From an uncultured Bacteroidales bacterium (GTDB taxonomy: Bacteria > Bacteroidota > Bacteroidia > Bacteroidales > Muribaculaceae): 8,915 bases of DNA. The stretch lies in NCBI GenBank assembly GCA_945828175.1, contig CALZQD010000055.1, forward strand, positions 1 to 8,915. The letters are read 5' to 3'. Under the pieces are notes generated by a model, which saw nothing but the letters and a program-made list of their open reading frames with translations, did no database searches and was not told the DNA's origin. Shown in pieces: positions 1-6,142 of this stretch. The position numbers and the translations under genes are program-made. Position 1 is the stretch's first letter. Each line of letters opens with the position of its first letter.

Positions 1-74
1 CATTGATAGTCAAAGCGTGCGTTCAGGACTGTCAAAATCCGAAAAAGGCATTGATTATGAAACAGGCTCTAAAA

Positions 75-578
75 TCAGCGGTAATCTTTCAGGGCCCGCT
101 GGAGGCGCTGGCGGGCGAAGAAGATGCGGCTCTTGACGGTGCCGAGCGGCAGGCCAGTGTGTTCGGCGATTTCGGCATATTTATAGCCGGCGACGTGCAT
201 CGAGAAAGGCACCTTATAGGAGTCTTCAAACGAATTTATTATCGACGTGATTTCTTTTGAAGCGAGCGAGCCTTCGGGCGACTCATAGCCTGAATTCTGC
301 GGTAGGTTGAGGTGATAGAGGTCTTCGGTCAGGTCGAGGACAGTGCCTGCCCTGACAATCTTGCGGTAGTTGTTGATGAAGAGATTGCGCATAATCGTGA
401 AGACCCAGCCTTTGAAGTTGACATTGTCGACATATTTGTCTTTGTTGTCGAGGACCTTCAAGGTCGTATCCTGCAGCAAATCATAAGCATCGTCTCGGTT
501 TGACGTGAGGATATAAGCGAAATTAAGCATGTTGGTCTGCAGCTTAATCAACTTTGCCTGAAATGTTTTTGACTCCAT
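75..578 (-). CDS. ECF-family RNA polymerase sigma factor
   Basis: This is a 167-residue ECF (group 4) sigma-70 factor, which would direct core RNA polymerase to a dedicated promoter set. Region 2 spans about residues 7-75, with the core-binding helix RDDAYDLLQDTTLKVL (28-43) and the -10-recognition segment FKGWVFTIMRNLFINNYRK (55-73). A variable linker follows. Region 4 spans about 108-165, with the helix-turn-helix around YAEIAEHTGLPLGTVKSR (134-151). The length is normal for the family and no membrane or extra C-terminal domain is visible. The ATG at 578 is the only start that keeps region 2 whole. The 113-bp gap to the upstream small gene contains a probable terminator, so it probably has its own promoter, although I could not find a convincing one. 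No anti-sigma gene is visible. The minus-strand downstream gene is outside the window apart from a possible ATG at 3-1. The sigma identity is firm; its regulon is unknown. Confidence 0.95.
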   Translation of the reverse strand: MESKTFQAKLIKLQTNMLNFAYILTSNRDDAYDLLQDTTLKVLDNKDKYVDNVNFKGWVFTIMRNLFINNYRKIVRAGTVLDLTEDLYHLNLPQNSGYESPEGSLASKEITSIINSFEDSYKVPFSMHVAGYKYAEIAEHTGLPLGTVKSRIFFARQRLQRALKDYR

Positions 579-648
579 ATTTTTATAGGTGTAGATGAAT
601 AAAATGAAGCATCGCGTTGAAACGACTTACTCAACATTATAACACTAT

Positions 649-686
649 AAAAATAAAAAGAGCCTGAAAATTAGGGTTATTTAGGC
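649..686 (-). terminator. Probable intrinsic terminator of the 77-residue gene
   Basis: Read on the minus strand, a hairpin (GCCTAAA pairing with TTTCAGGC, one bulged C, about 10-nt loop) lies at 686-662. It begins 5 nt after the stop codon at 692 and is followed by a T-rich run (TCTTTTTATTTTT). The position and T-tract fit a rho-independent terminator. The stem is short and imperfect, so strength is uncertain. Confidence 0.5.
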
Positions 687-691
687 AATCT

Positions 692-925
692 TCACCCTTT
701 ATGACACTCTCCGCAGGGAAGATACCTAAGGTTGGCGATGCCGTTTACCTCGCCGGCGACATAGTTGACTGGCGACATTCCCTCGCGCCGCAAGTCGGTG
801 CAATATAGCGGCGTACCCTCGCGGAGATACATCAGTTTGAAGACATCGCCGGGTATGAGCTTTGAATTGCGCTGGTCGAGAACCTCGAAACGAAATTCGC
901 CGAGATATTTAGAGCCTGTTTTCAT
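692..925 (-). CDS. Unrecognised 77-residue protein with C-terminal CxxCH
   Basis: I do not recognise this protein. From the ATG at 925 it is 77 residues, starting MKTGSKYLGEFRFEVLDQRN and ending LPCGECHKG. Codon choice (CTC, GGC, GAC, GTC, CGC, GCC) matches the confident genes here, which supports real coding. It is polar and probably rich in beta strand, with no signal peptide or membrane segment. Cysteines are at 42, 71 and 74; the last two form CGECH (71-75), a CxxCH pattern at the extreme C-terminus. Without an export signal this is more likely a metal site, or chance, than a cytochrome heme site. An in-frame ATG at 988 would add 21 residues, but that stretch has poorer codon use and would overlap the dyad at 986-999, so I prefer 925. 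The opposite strand holds only a shorter, less plausible frame. A terminator follows the stop. Confidence 0.65.
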   Translation of the reverse strand: MKTGSKYLGEFRFEVLDQRNSKLIPGDVFKLMYLREGTPLYCTDLRREGMSPVNYVAGEVNGIANLRYLPCGECHKG

Positions 926-985
926 AATAAATATTAAATCAGAGGTTGCATAGTTTGAGGCGAGTTTTGTTTTGAGCCAAAGGAG

Positions 986-999
986 CATAGCGAGCTATG
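986..999. promoter_or_regulatory. Perfect dyad CATAGC-GA-GCTATG between divergent small genes
   Basis: A perfect 6-2-6 inverted repeat lies in the gap between the minus-strand gene starting at 925 and the plus-strand gene starting near 1056. A second short hairpin (GGCGA...TCGCC, 1007-1026) follows. The position would suit an operator for a dimeric regulator or a structured 5' leader. No regulator is known, and six-base arms can arise by chance. Confidence 0.25.
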
Positions 1000-1055
1000 T
1001 GACTGCGGCGAAAAGCGAAAATCGCCCAAAATATGTGACAGGGCAGCACATTTCG

Positions 1056-1274
1056 ATGTTTGTCGACGAAAGCTCGGTCGATGTCTCTTTCAACACCGGC
1101 ATTACGGCTTTAGCCTATATGATGGGAGTCCAGGCATTTTCGCTTGAACGTGAGCTGGAATCAGAGATGAGGAATGTGCTCGGCCTTTGTAACGATCTGC
1201 CGATAATCAACCTTGACAGCAACAGACTCGTCGTCGACTTCGATGACACGAAGGTAACGCTCTATAAGCAATGA
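1056..1274 (+). CDS. Unrecognised 72-residue protein
   Basis: I do not recognise this protein. From the ATG at 1056 it is 72 residues: it starts MFVDESSVDVSFNTGITALA, has a central ALAYMMGVQAFSLERELESE segment that looks helical, and ends in the strand-like LVVDFDDTKVTLYKQ. It is acidic, has one cysteine, and shows no signal peptide or clear membrane helix. Codon choice (GTC GAC, CTC GGC, AAC CTT GAC) resembles the other genes and no competing frame is visible on either strand, so it is probably real. The frame stays open upstream to a TTG at 972, with a GTG at 1035 as another option. The upstream stretch holds dyads and has less gene-like codon use, so the ATG at 1056 is the best guess but not secure. 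It diverges from the 692-925 gene and converges on the 1526-1999 gene. Confidence 0.55.
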   Translation: MFVDESSVDVSFNTGITALAYMMGVQAFSLERELESEMRNVLGLCNDLPIINLDSNRLVVDFDDTKVTLYKQ

Positions 1275-1292
1275 CTTTGCGGGAGGCGGAAA

Positions 1293-1357
1293 TAAAAAAA
1301 ATTGATTGTCTCCCGACAACCAATCTAATTAACCTTAAATCTATACCATGAAAAACT
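1293..1357 (-). ncRNA. Candidate small RNA, about 65 nt, with own promoter and terminator
   Basis: A consensus Bacteroidetes promoter at 1392-1362 (minus) predicts a transcript starting near 1357. Transcription would run leftward about 32 nt through an A/T-rich, apparently unstructured segment, then into an intrinsic terminator at 1325-1294. The only early ATG (1350-1348) is followed at once by GTA TAG, so no real peptide is encoded. The product would be a short RNA with an unpaired 5' part and a terminator hairpin. It lies between convergent genes and ends before the 3' end of the plus-strand gene, so it is not clearly antisense to it. I recognise no RNA family. The promoter could instead be fortuitous and the terminator could belong to the 1526-1999 gene. 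Confidence 0.4.
1294..1325 (-). terminator. Intrinsic terminator on the minus strand
   Basis: On the minus strand GATTGGTTGTC pairs with GACAATC around a GGGA loop (1325-1304), through TTGTC/GACAA or GATT/AATC plus GTC/GAC with a bulge. Eight consecutive T (1301-1294) and ATTT follow. This is the clearest rho-independent terminator in the window. It could end the candidate small RNA, the 1526-1999 gene, or both. Confidence 0.65.
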
Positions 1358-1361
1358 GATG

Positions 1362-1392
1362 CAAAGTTATAGCTTTATTTTTAATCGGCAAA
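1362..1392 (-). promoter_or_regulatory. Consensus Bacteroidetes promoter (TTTG-N19-TAACTTTG)
   Basis: On the minus strand TTTG (1392-1389) is separated by exactly 19 bp from TAACTTTG (1369-1362). This matches the published Bacteroides sigma-ABfr consensus, TTTG-N19-21-TAnnTTTG. It is the best full match I found in the window. It points leftward into the candidate small RNA and away from any annotated minus-strand start within 400 bp. Its -33 box lies inside an inverted repeat (1383-1417). Confidence 0.6.
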
Positions 1393-1430
1393 CTTTTTTT
1401 GGAAAAAATTGCCGATTTTACATTTTTTAT
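1383..1430 (+). terminator. Probable terminator for the plus-strand small gene
   Basis: AATCGGCAA (1383-1391) and TTGCCGATT (1409-1417) are perfect inverted arms. Inside them TTTTTTT and AAAAAA can extend the stem past a two-base bulge to a tiny loop. The T-rich stretch TTACATTTTTTAT follows on the plus strand. It lies 108 bp past the stop at 1274. The A/T-rich upper stem and interrupted T run make its efficiency uncertain. Confidence 0.45.
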
Positions 1431-1490
1431 TGCAGAAGTACATATCTTAACCACAAGTTGCATCATTTTGCCGATACGGACTTCTGCAAT
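1429..1490. repeat. 11-bp perfect inverted repeat in the convergent gap
   Basis: ATTGCAGAAGT (1429-1439) is repeated in inverse at 1480-1490 (ACTTCTGCAAT), with 40 bp between. The loop contains TTGCATCA (1458-1465) and TTTGCCGAT (1467-1475), which complement segments at 1357-1364 and 1384-1392. No T-tract follows on either strand, so it is not a standard terminator. Confidence 0.6.
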
Positions 1491-1498
1491 TCATATTA

Positions 1499-1546
1499 GA
1501 ATCACTCTTTATAGACCTCTTGGAATCACTCTGTATAGACCTCGCG
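1499..1546 (-). repeat. 24-bp tandem repeat spanning a gene's C-terminus and stop
   Basis: Two adjacent 24-bp units (1499-1522 and 1523-1546) match at 21 of 24 positions. On the minus strand the first unit encodes REVYTE-stop-F, the real end of the 1526-1999 gene. The second, still in frame, encodes QEVYKE-stop. The duplication is exactly eight codons and carries the stop, so it leaves the protein unchanged and places a relic in the 3' untranslated region. Confidence 0.85.
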
Positions 1547-1999
1547 GTGGAACGAAGGCTCGATGACTTCGTCGGCTGTGCGGTCGGGGAAATCGCCTTC
1601 GGTCGAGATGAAGACCCAGTCGACATCGTCGGTGCGGCGCATCAGCGAGACGAAGAAGGCCTGCGACTGAGGACTGCCGACAACGATTACACGCGAGGCA
1701 CCGGCTTCGCGGGCGGCGGTGAATGTATCGGCGAAAGTCTTGAGGGTAAGGTCGTCGGTATCGTGGTCCGAGAGGTCGTCGCTATATGTCATTACTATGG
1801 TGTTGTAGCCTTCGAAGGCCTCTCTCATAGCCTCTTTGTTGGTAAAATCAGCGCGTGTAACGGTGAGCAGTTCATCGCTGAGCATAACATGTTCGGGATA
1901 ATCAACCATCGCGTTTACGGCTATATCTCTGGCAAGAAGAACAGACAAAACGTCGGCAAAGACTTTACAGTTAGTACCGGTTAATGCTATTTCTTTCAT
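1526..1999 (-). CDS. Short atypical NAD(P)-binding Rossmann-fold protein
   Basis: This 157-residue protein resembles the NmrA-like or NAD(P)H-binding atypical short-chain dehydrogenase group. Beta-1 is KEIALTGTN (2-10). A second strand, AVNAMVDYPEH, follows (27-37), then the family-like LLTVTRADFTNKEAMREAFEGYNTIVMTY (44-72). Next come a helix of the AAREAGASRVIVVGSP type (95-110) and VSLMRRTDDVDWVFISTEGDFP (117-138). The pattern fits proteins that usually run to about 200-220 residues, so this one is short. The glycine-rich loop, normally GATGxxG, reads GTNCKVF, and no Tyr-x-x-x-Lys catalytic pair is visible, so it may bind nucleotide poorly or have a non-enzymatic role. It diverges from rfbD across a 111-bp AT-rich gap, and its end lies in a tandem repeat. 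The fold assignment is fairly good; the function is open. Confidence 0.75.
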   Translation of the reverse strand: MKEIALTGTNCKVFADVLSVLLARDIAVNAMVDYPEHVMLSDELLTVTRADFTNKEAMREAFEGYNTIVMTYSDDLSDHDTDDLTLKTFADTFTAAREAGASRVIVVGSPQSQAFFVSLMRRTDDVDWVFISTEGDFPDRTADEVIEPSFHREVYTE

Positions 2000-2081
2000 A
2001 ATGGTAAATTTTATGTTTTTTACGTTTTAATTATTGTTTTTGATTATAACAGATAAACTCGGCGTTTCGTTTATTTTTTTG

Positions 2082-2089
2082 TAATTTTG
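2082..2089 (+). promoter_or_regulatory. -7 promoter box (TAATTTTG) for the rfbD cluster
   Basis: TAATTTTG fits TAnnTTTG and lies 21 bp before the rfbD ATG at 2111, in a strongly AT-rich divergent gap. I found no good TTTG at the expected distance upstream, so only the -7 element is supported. Confidence 0.5.
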
Positions 2090-2110
2090 CAAAAAAATTT
2101 CAAGTCAGTC

Positions 2111-2980
2111 ATGAAGATTTTAGTTACCGGAGCCCGGGGCCAGCTCGGCAATGAGATGAGAGACGTGCTCGAACGTCTCAATCCGGGGATTACAACTTAT
2201 ATCGATATGGATGATCTCGACCTCGCCGACTTCGACGCGGTAGAGAAATTTCTCACCGACGGCGATTACAGTCACGTCGTCAACTGCGCGGCATATACGG
2301 CCGTCGAGCGCGCCGAAATCGAGAAGAGCGTCTGCCATCGCGCCAACGTCGACGCCGTGTCGAACCTCGGCCGAATGTCTGACCGCCTCGGATTCAAGAT
2401 ACTCCATGTCTCGACCGACTATGTGTTCGACGGCAACTCGAGCAAGCCCTATACCGAGAGCGACAAGGTCAACCCGGTGTCGGAATACGGCATCTCGAAA
2501 CGCCACGGCGAAACGGCGCTGCTCGGCCTCGCGCCCGACAGCATCATCATACGCACCGGCTGGCTCTATTCGAGCTACGGCAGCAACTTCGTCAAGACCA
2601 TGCTCAGGCTCGGCGAGGAGCGCAAGAGCCTCAACGTCGTCTTCGACCAGATAGGCACACCGACCTATGCCGCCGACCTGGCCGAGACCATCGCGGCCAT
2701 ACTCTTCAACCGCCAGTGGACGCCCGGCATCTACAACTTCTCGAACGAAGGCGCCTGCTCGTGGTATGACTTCGCCACGGTGATTTTCAAAATGGCCAAC
2801 ATCACCGACTGCCATGTGTCGGCAATCACGTCGAAAGACTATCCGTCGGCAGTCACCCGCCCCCACTACTCTGTCCTCGACAAATCGAAAATCAAAGCCG
2901 TCTACGGCATCGAGATACCGCACTGGGAAGAGTCGCTCGCCCGTTGCCTCGACAGAATCTCAGCAGACAGCGACATTTAA
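2111..2980 (+). CDS. rfbD: dTDP-4-dehydrorhamnose reductase
   Basis: This cytoplasmic enzyme performs the last step of dTDP-L-rhamnose synthesis, the NAD(P)H-dependent reduction of dTDP-4-dehydro-L-rhamnose. The rhamnose goes into cell-surface polysaccharide. The protein is 289 residues, normal for RmlD. Visible features in order are the Rossmann loop TGARGQLG (6-13), [14 protein letters not shown] (56-69), [10 protein letters not shown] (99-108), the SDR catalytic pair Tyr126 and Lys130 in YGISK, RTGWLY (148-153) and [14 protein letters not shown] (178-191). The ATG at 2111 places the glycine loop at the usual distance; an upstream TTG at 2087 overlaps the promoter box and is unlikely. The other rml genes (rfbA, rfbB, rfbC) are not in the window. 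It is the first gene of a cluster with prfC 22 bp downstream. Confidence 0.96.
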   Translation: MKILVTGARGQLGNEMRDVLERLNPGITTYIDMDDLDLADFDAVEKFLTDGDYSHVVNCAAYTAVERAEIEKSVCHRANVDAVSNLGRMSDRLGFKILHVSTDYVFDGNSSKPYTESDKVNPVSEYGISKRHGETALLGLAPDSIIIRTGWLYSSYGSNFVKTMLRLGEERKSLNVVFDQIGTPTYAADLAETIAAILFNRQWTPGIYNFSNEGACSWYDFATVIFKMANITDCHVSAITSKDYPSAVTRPHYSVLDKSKIKAVYGIEIPHWEESLARCLDRISADSDI

Positions 2981-3002
2981 CCATCAATCAAGACATTATA
3001 AA

Positions 3003-4583
3003 TTGGCTACAATCAACGAAGAAATAGAACGGCGCCGCACTTTCGCCATCATATCGCACCCCGACGCCGGCAAGACAACACTGACAGAAAAACTGCTCCT
3101 ATATGGCGGTGCAATCCATATCGCCGGAGCCGTGAAATCGAATAAAATCAAGAAGACAGCCACGAGCGACTGGATGGAGATCGAGAAACAGCGCGGCATC
3201 TCTGTCGCTACCTCGGTCATGGGCTTCAACTACGGCGACTATAAAATCAACATCCTCGACACCCCGGGTCACCAGGACTTCGCCGAAGATACCTACCGCA
3301 CACTAACGGCCGTCGACAGCGTCATTATCGTCGTCGACGTCGCCAAAGGCGTCGAGCAGCAGACACGCAAGCTGATGGAGGTCTGCCGTATGCGCAACAC
3401 TCCCGTCATCATCTTCGTCAACAAGCTCGACCGCGAGGGCCGCGACCCCTTCGAGATTCTCGACGAGCTCGAGAGCGAGCTGAAGATCAGCGTCAGACCG
3501 CTCTCGTGGCCTATCAACATAGGCGCGAAGTTCAAGGGCGTCTATAATATATATGAGCACAGCCTCGACCTTTTCACGCCCGACAAGCAGAAAGTAACCG
3601 AGCGCGTCGAGATTGACGACATCAACGACCCGGCTGTCGACGCAGCCGTGGGCGAGACCGACGCAGCCAAGCTGCGCGAGGACCTCGACCTCATCGAAGG
3701 CGTCTACCCCGAGTTCGACGTCAACGAATACCTCGCCGGCAAGCTCGCCCCGGTGTTCTTCGGCTCAGCCCTCAACACCTTCGGCGTCAAGGAGCTGCTC
3801 GACTGCTTCGTTAAGATAGCTCCCTCGCCCCGCCCCGTTATGACGCTCGAGCGCGAGGTCAAGCCCTCAGAAGAAGCTTTCTCGGGCTTCGTCTTCAAGA
3901 TCCACGCCAACATGGATCCCAACCACCGCAGCTGCATCGCCTTCGTGAAAATCTGCTCAGGCAAATTCGAGCGCAACGCCAACTACAAGCACATCCGCTC
4001 GGGCAAGATGATGAAATTCTCTGCACCGACGGCCTTCATGGCCCAGAAGAAGAGCATCGTCGACGAGGCCTACCCCGGCGACATCGTCGGCCTGCCCGAC
4101 ACGGGCAACTTCAAGATCGGCGACACACTGACATCGGGCGAAGAACTCCACTTCAAAGGCCTGCCGAGCTTCTCGCCCGAGATGTTCAAATATATTGAGA
4201 ACGCCGACCCGATGAAGTCGAAGCAGCTCGAGAAAGGCATACAGCAGCTTATGGACGAGGGCGTCGCACAGCTCTTCACCAACACCTTCAACGGCCGCAA
4301 GATTATCGGCACGGTCGGCCAGCTTCAGTTCGAGGTAATCCAATACCGCCTGCTTCACGAATACGGCGCGCAGTGTAACTGGGAGCCGATATCGCTCTAC
4401 AAGGCCTGCTGGATCGAGAGCGACAACGAGGCCGCGCTCGAGTCATTCAAGAAGCGCAAGAACCGTTTCATGGCCGTCGACCGCGAGGGCCGCGACGTGT
4501 TCCTCGCCGACTCGAACTATGTGCTTCAGATGGCGCAGTCGGACTTCCCCGACATTCGTTTCCATTTCTCATCAGAGTATTAA
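3003..4583 (+). CDS. prfC: Peptide chain release factor 3
   Basis: RF3 is a translational GTPase that removes RF1 and RF2 from the ribosome after peptide release. From a TTG start at 3003 the protein is 526 residues, normal for RF3. The GTPase motifs are intact: G1 SHPDAGKTT (18-26), G2 around RGISVATSV (64-72), G3 DTPGHQD (86-92), G4 NKLD (140-143) and a G5-like GSALNTFGV (254-262). The RF3-type domains II and III follow, including [18 protein letters not shown] (333-350) and VGQLQFEV (438-445). TTG is the chosen start because no in-frame ATG or GTG lies between the rfbD stop and residue 57, and [20 protein letters not shown] is the expected N-terminus. The open frame extends back into rfbD, but that part is a shadow. 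The 22-bp spacing to rfbD and 18 bp to purT suggest one transcript. The rare start may reduce its translation. Confidence 0.97.
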   Translation: MATINEEIERRRTFAIISHPDAGKTTLTEKLLLYGGAIHIAGAVKSNKIKKTATSDWMEIEKQRGISVATSVMGFNYGDYKINILDTPGHQDFAEDTYRTLTAVDSVIIVVDVAKGVEQQTRKLMEVCRMRNTPVIIFVNKLDREGRDPFEILDELESELKISVRPLSWPINIGAKFKGVYNIYEHSLDLFTPDKQKVTERVEIDDINDPAVDAAVGETDAAKLREDLDLIEGVYPEFDVNEYLAGKLAPVFFGSALNTFGVKELLDCFVKIAPSPRPVMTLEREVKPSEEAFSGFVFKIHANMDPNHRSCIAFVKICSGKFERNANYKHIRSGKMMKFSAPTAFMAQKKSIVDEAYPGDIVGLPDTGNFKIGDTLTSGEELHFKGLPSFSPEMFKYIENADPMKSKQLEKGIQQLMDEGVAQLFTNTFNGRKIIGTVGQLQFEVIQYRLLHEYGAQCNWEPISLYKACWIESDNEAALESFKKRKNRFMAVDREGRDVFLADSNYVLQMAQSDFPDIRFHFSSEY

Positions 4584-4601
4584 TTATTTACATAATATAT
4601 C

Positions 4602-5792
4602 ATGGCAAAAATTGGTTCTGTAATGACCCCCGTAGGCCGTAAAGCGCTTTTGCTTGGCAGCGGCGAGTTAGGCAAAGAAGTGGCAATCGAGCTTCAGCGT
4701 TTCGGCGTCGAAGTAATCGCCTGTGACAGATATCCCGGCGCTCCCGCGATGCAGGTGGCTCACAGAAGTTATGTTTTCAACATGCTCGACGGCGAGGCAC
4801 TCCGTCAGATAATCGAGGCCGAGAAGCCCGACCACATCATCCCTGAGGTCGAGGCCATTGCCACACCCGTGCTCGTCGAACTCGAGAAAGAGGGCTACCA
4901 TGTGACCCCCACGGCCAACGCCGCCTTCCTCACCATGAACCGCGAAGGCATCCGCCGTCTGGCCGCCGAGACTCTCGGAGTAAAGACTTCTCCCTACCGT
5001 TTTGCCTCTGATTATGAGGAATTCAAGAAGGCCGTCGACGAAATCGGCATTCCCTGTGTAGTCAAGCCCGTGATGAGCTCGTCGGGCCACGGCCAGTCAA
5101 TGATAAAGAAAGTCGAAGACATCGAAAAAGCCTGGCATATCGCCCAGGAAGGCGGCCGCGCCGGTGCCGGACGTGTCATCGTCGAGGGCTTCGTCGATTT
5201 CGACTACGAAATCACGCTGCTGACAGTTAGAAGCATCAGCGGCACAGTGTTCTGCGAGCCCATCGGCCACATCCAGATCGACGGCGACTACCGCTATTCG
5301 TGGCAACCCCAGCCAATGTCGGCCGAGGCCATCGCGAGCGCCCGCGAGATTGCCAAGAAGGTTACCGACGCACTCGGCGGCTACGGCATCTTCGGTGTCG
5401 AGCTTTTCGTCAAGGGCGACGAGGTCATCTTCAGCGAAGTTTCGCCCCGCCCGCACGACACCGGCATGGTGACGATGATTTCGCAGGACCTCAGCGAGTT
5501 TGCCCTCCACGCACGCGCGCTGCTCGGCCTCCCCGTCCCGGCAATAAGATTCTACGGCCCGTCGGCCTCTCGCGCCGTCGTCGTCGAGGGCGATACCGAC
5601 AAAATTGAGATGGACAATCTTGAGGCTGTGCTTGCTGAGCCCGGTACACAGATGCGCATCTTCGGCAAGCCCGAAATCAAGGGCCACCGCCGCATGGGTG
5701 TCATCCTCGCGACCGACGAAAGCGTCGAGGCAGCCCGCGCCAAGGCCGAAAGAGCCTACGAAGCTCTCAAAGTCAACGTTTTGCCCCGCTAA
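4602..5792 (+). CDS. purT: Formate-dependent phosphoribosylglycinamide formyltransferase (GAR transformylase 2)
   Basis: PurT converts glycinamide ribonucleotide to formyl-GAR in purine synthesis, using formate and ATP rather than the folate cofactor used by PurN. The protein is 396 residues, close to the E. coli enzyme, and belongs to the ATP-grasp superfamily. Visible features are the N-terminal [11 protein letters not shown] (17-26), PEVEAIAT (81-88), the ATP-binding lysine segment [14 protein letters not shown] (153-166), [13 protein letters not shown] (195-207), FGVELFV (264-270) and the metal/ATP signature [14 protein letters not shown] (278-291). The ATG lies 18 bp after prfC, and the next gene begins 5 bp after its stop. 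No purine-responsive regulatory element is apparent in the short upstream gap. Nothing is truncated and identity is firm. Confidence 0.97.
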   Translation: MAKIGSVMTPVGRKALLLGSGELGKEVAIELQRFGVEVIACDRYPGAPAMQVAHRSYVFNMLDGEALRQIIEAEKPDHIIPEVEAIATPVLVELEKEGYHVTPTANAAFLTMNREGIRRLAAETLGVKTSPYRFASDYEEFKKAVDEIGIPCVVKPVMSSSGHGQSMIKKVEDIEKAWHIAQEGGRAGAGRVIVEGFVDFDYEITLLTVRSISGTVFCEPIGHIQIDGDYRYSWQPQPMSAEAIASAREIAKKVTDALGGYGIFGVELFVKGDEVIFSEVSPRPHDTGMVTMISQDLSEFALHARALLGLPVPAIRFYGPSASRAVVVEGDTDKIEMDNLEAVLAEPGTQMRIFGKPEIKGHRRMGVILATDESVEAARAKAERAYEALKVNVLPR

Positions 5793-5797
5793 TTATA

Positions 5798-6142
5798 ATG
5801 GAGAAAGAAATCAATAAACTGACGTTTATGTTTGCCGCCGGCGACATCGCCCGCGCCGACATACTGCTCAGCCCCGACAGAATATACTATCGCTTCGCGA
5901 CCGACGATTCTATCGAGGACGGTCAGCTTCCACCCTACTCCGGCGATTTCGCGACGCTCGCAGCCGACATCGTTTCGTCGCTGCCCGTCGGCAAAAATGC
6001 GGCTGACGGCAGCGTCAAAATGACATTGTTTGTCGATAACAAACTATCAGGCGTGACGTCAGAGGCCGAGGCAATACGCACGACGGTCAGCCGACTGTGT
6101 GACGTAGCCGACGAATTCGCGTTTCTGAGAGGATTCTGTTAG
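5798..6142 (+). CDS. Unrecognised 114-residue protein, last gene of the rfbD cluster
   Basis: I do not recognise this protein. It is 114 residues, starting MEKEINKLTFMFAAGDIARA and ending FAFLRGFC. It is acidic, with no signal peptide or membrane helix. An alternation of strand-like (KLTFMFAAG, VKMTLFVDN) and helix-like segments (SGDFATLAADIVSSL, EAEAIRTTVSRLCDVADEFA) suggests a small alpha/beta domain. It carries two cysteines, one of them the C-terminal residue, and no obvious catalytic motif. Codon use matches its neighbours. The ATG lies 5 bp after the purT stop, so it is probably co-transcribed and may be translationally coupled. Its last 4 bp overlap the end of the convergent tatD gene. 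Its location gives no firm hint of function. Confidence 0.8.
   Translation: MEKEINKLTFMFAAGDIARADILLSPDRIYYRFATDDSIEDGQLPPYSGDFATLAADIVSSLPVGKNAADGSVKMTLFVDNKLSGVTSEAEAIRTTVSRLCDVADEFAFLRGFC

Noticed and set aside
3..260. Plus-strand open frame of 85 codons
   Set aside because: It overlaps the 3' part of the clear ECF sigma factor on the other strand and has no family-like sequence.
1429..1490. 11-bp inverted repeat as transposon terminal repeats
   Set aside because: Only 40 bp lie between the arms, with no target-site duplication and no transposase.
2120..2923. 267-codon minus-strand frame opposite rfbD
   Set aside because: It is antisense to an intact rfbD. The GC-rich third positions of rfbD keep the opposite strand open, and the protein is an unpatterned mix rich in V, R, A and D.
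2814..3002. Upstream extension of the prfC frame
   Set aside because: It overlaps rfbD and its composition is a shadow (many R, S, T, K). RF3 should start [11 protein letters not shown], which the TTG at 3003 provides.
3427..4496. Identical 20-bp stretch at 3427-3446 and 4477-4496 in prfC
   Set aside because: Both encode DREGRD in normal RF3 positions. Shared codon preference explains the match.
5097..5687. 196-codon minus-strand frame opposite purT
   Set aside because: It is antisense to the intact ATP-grasp domain of PurT and has no recognisable motif.
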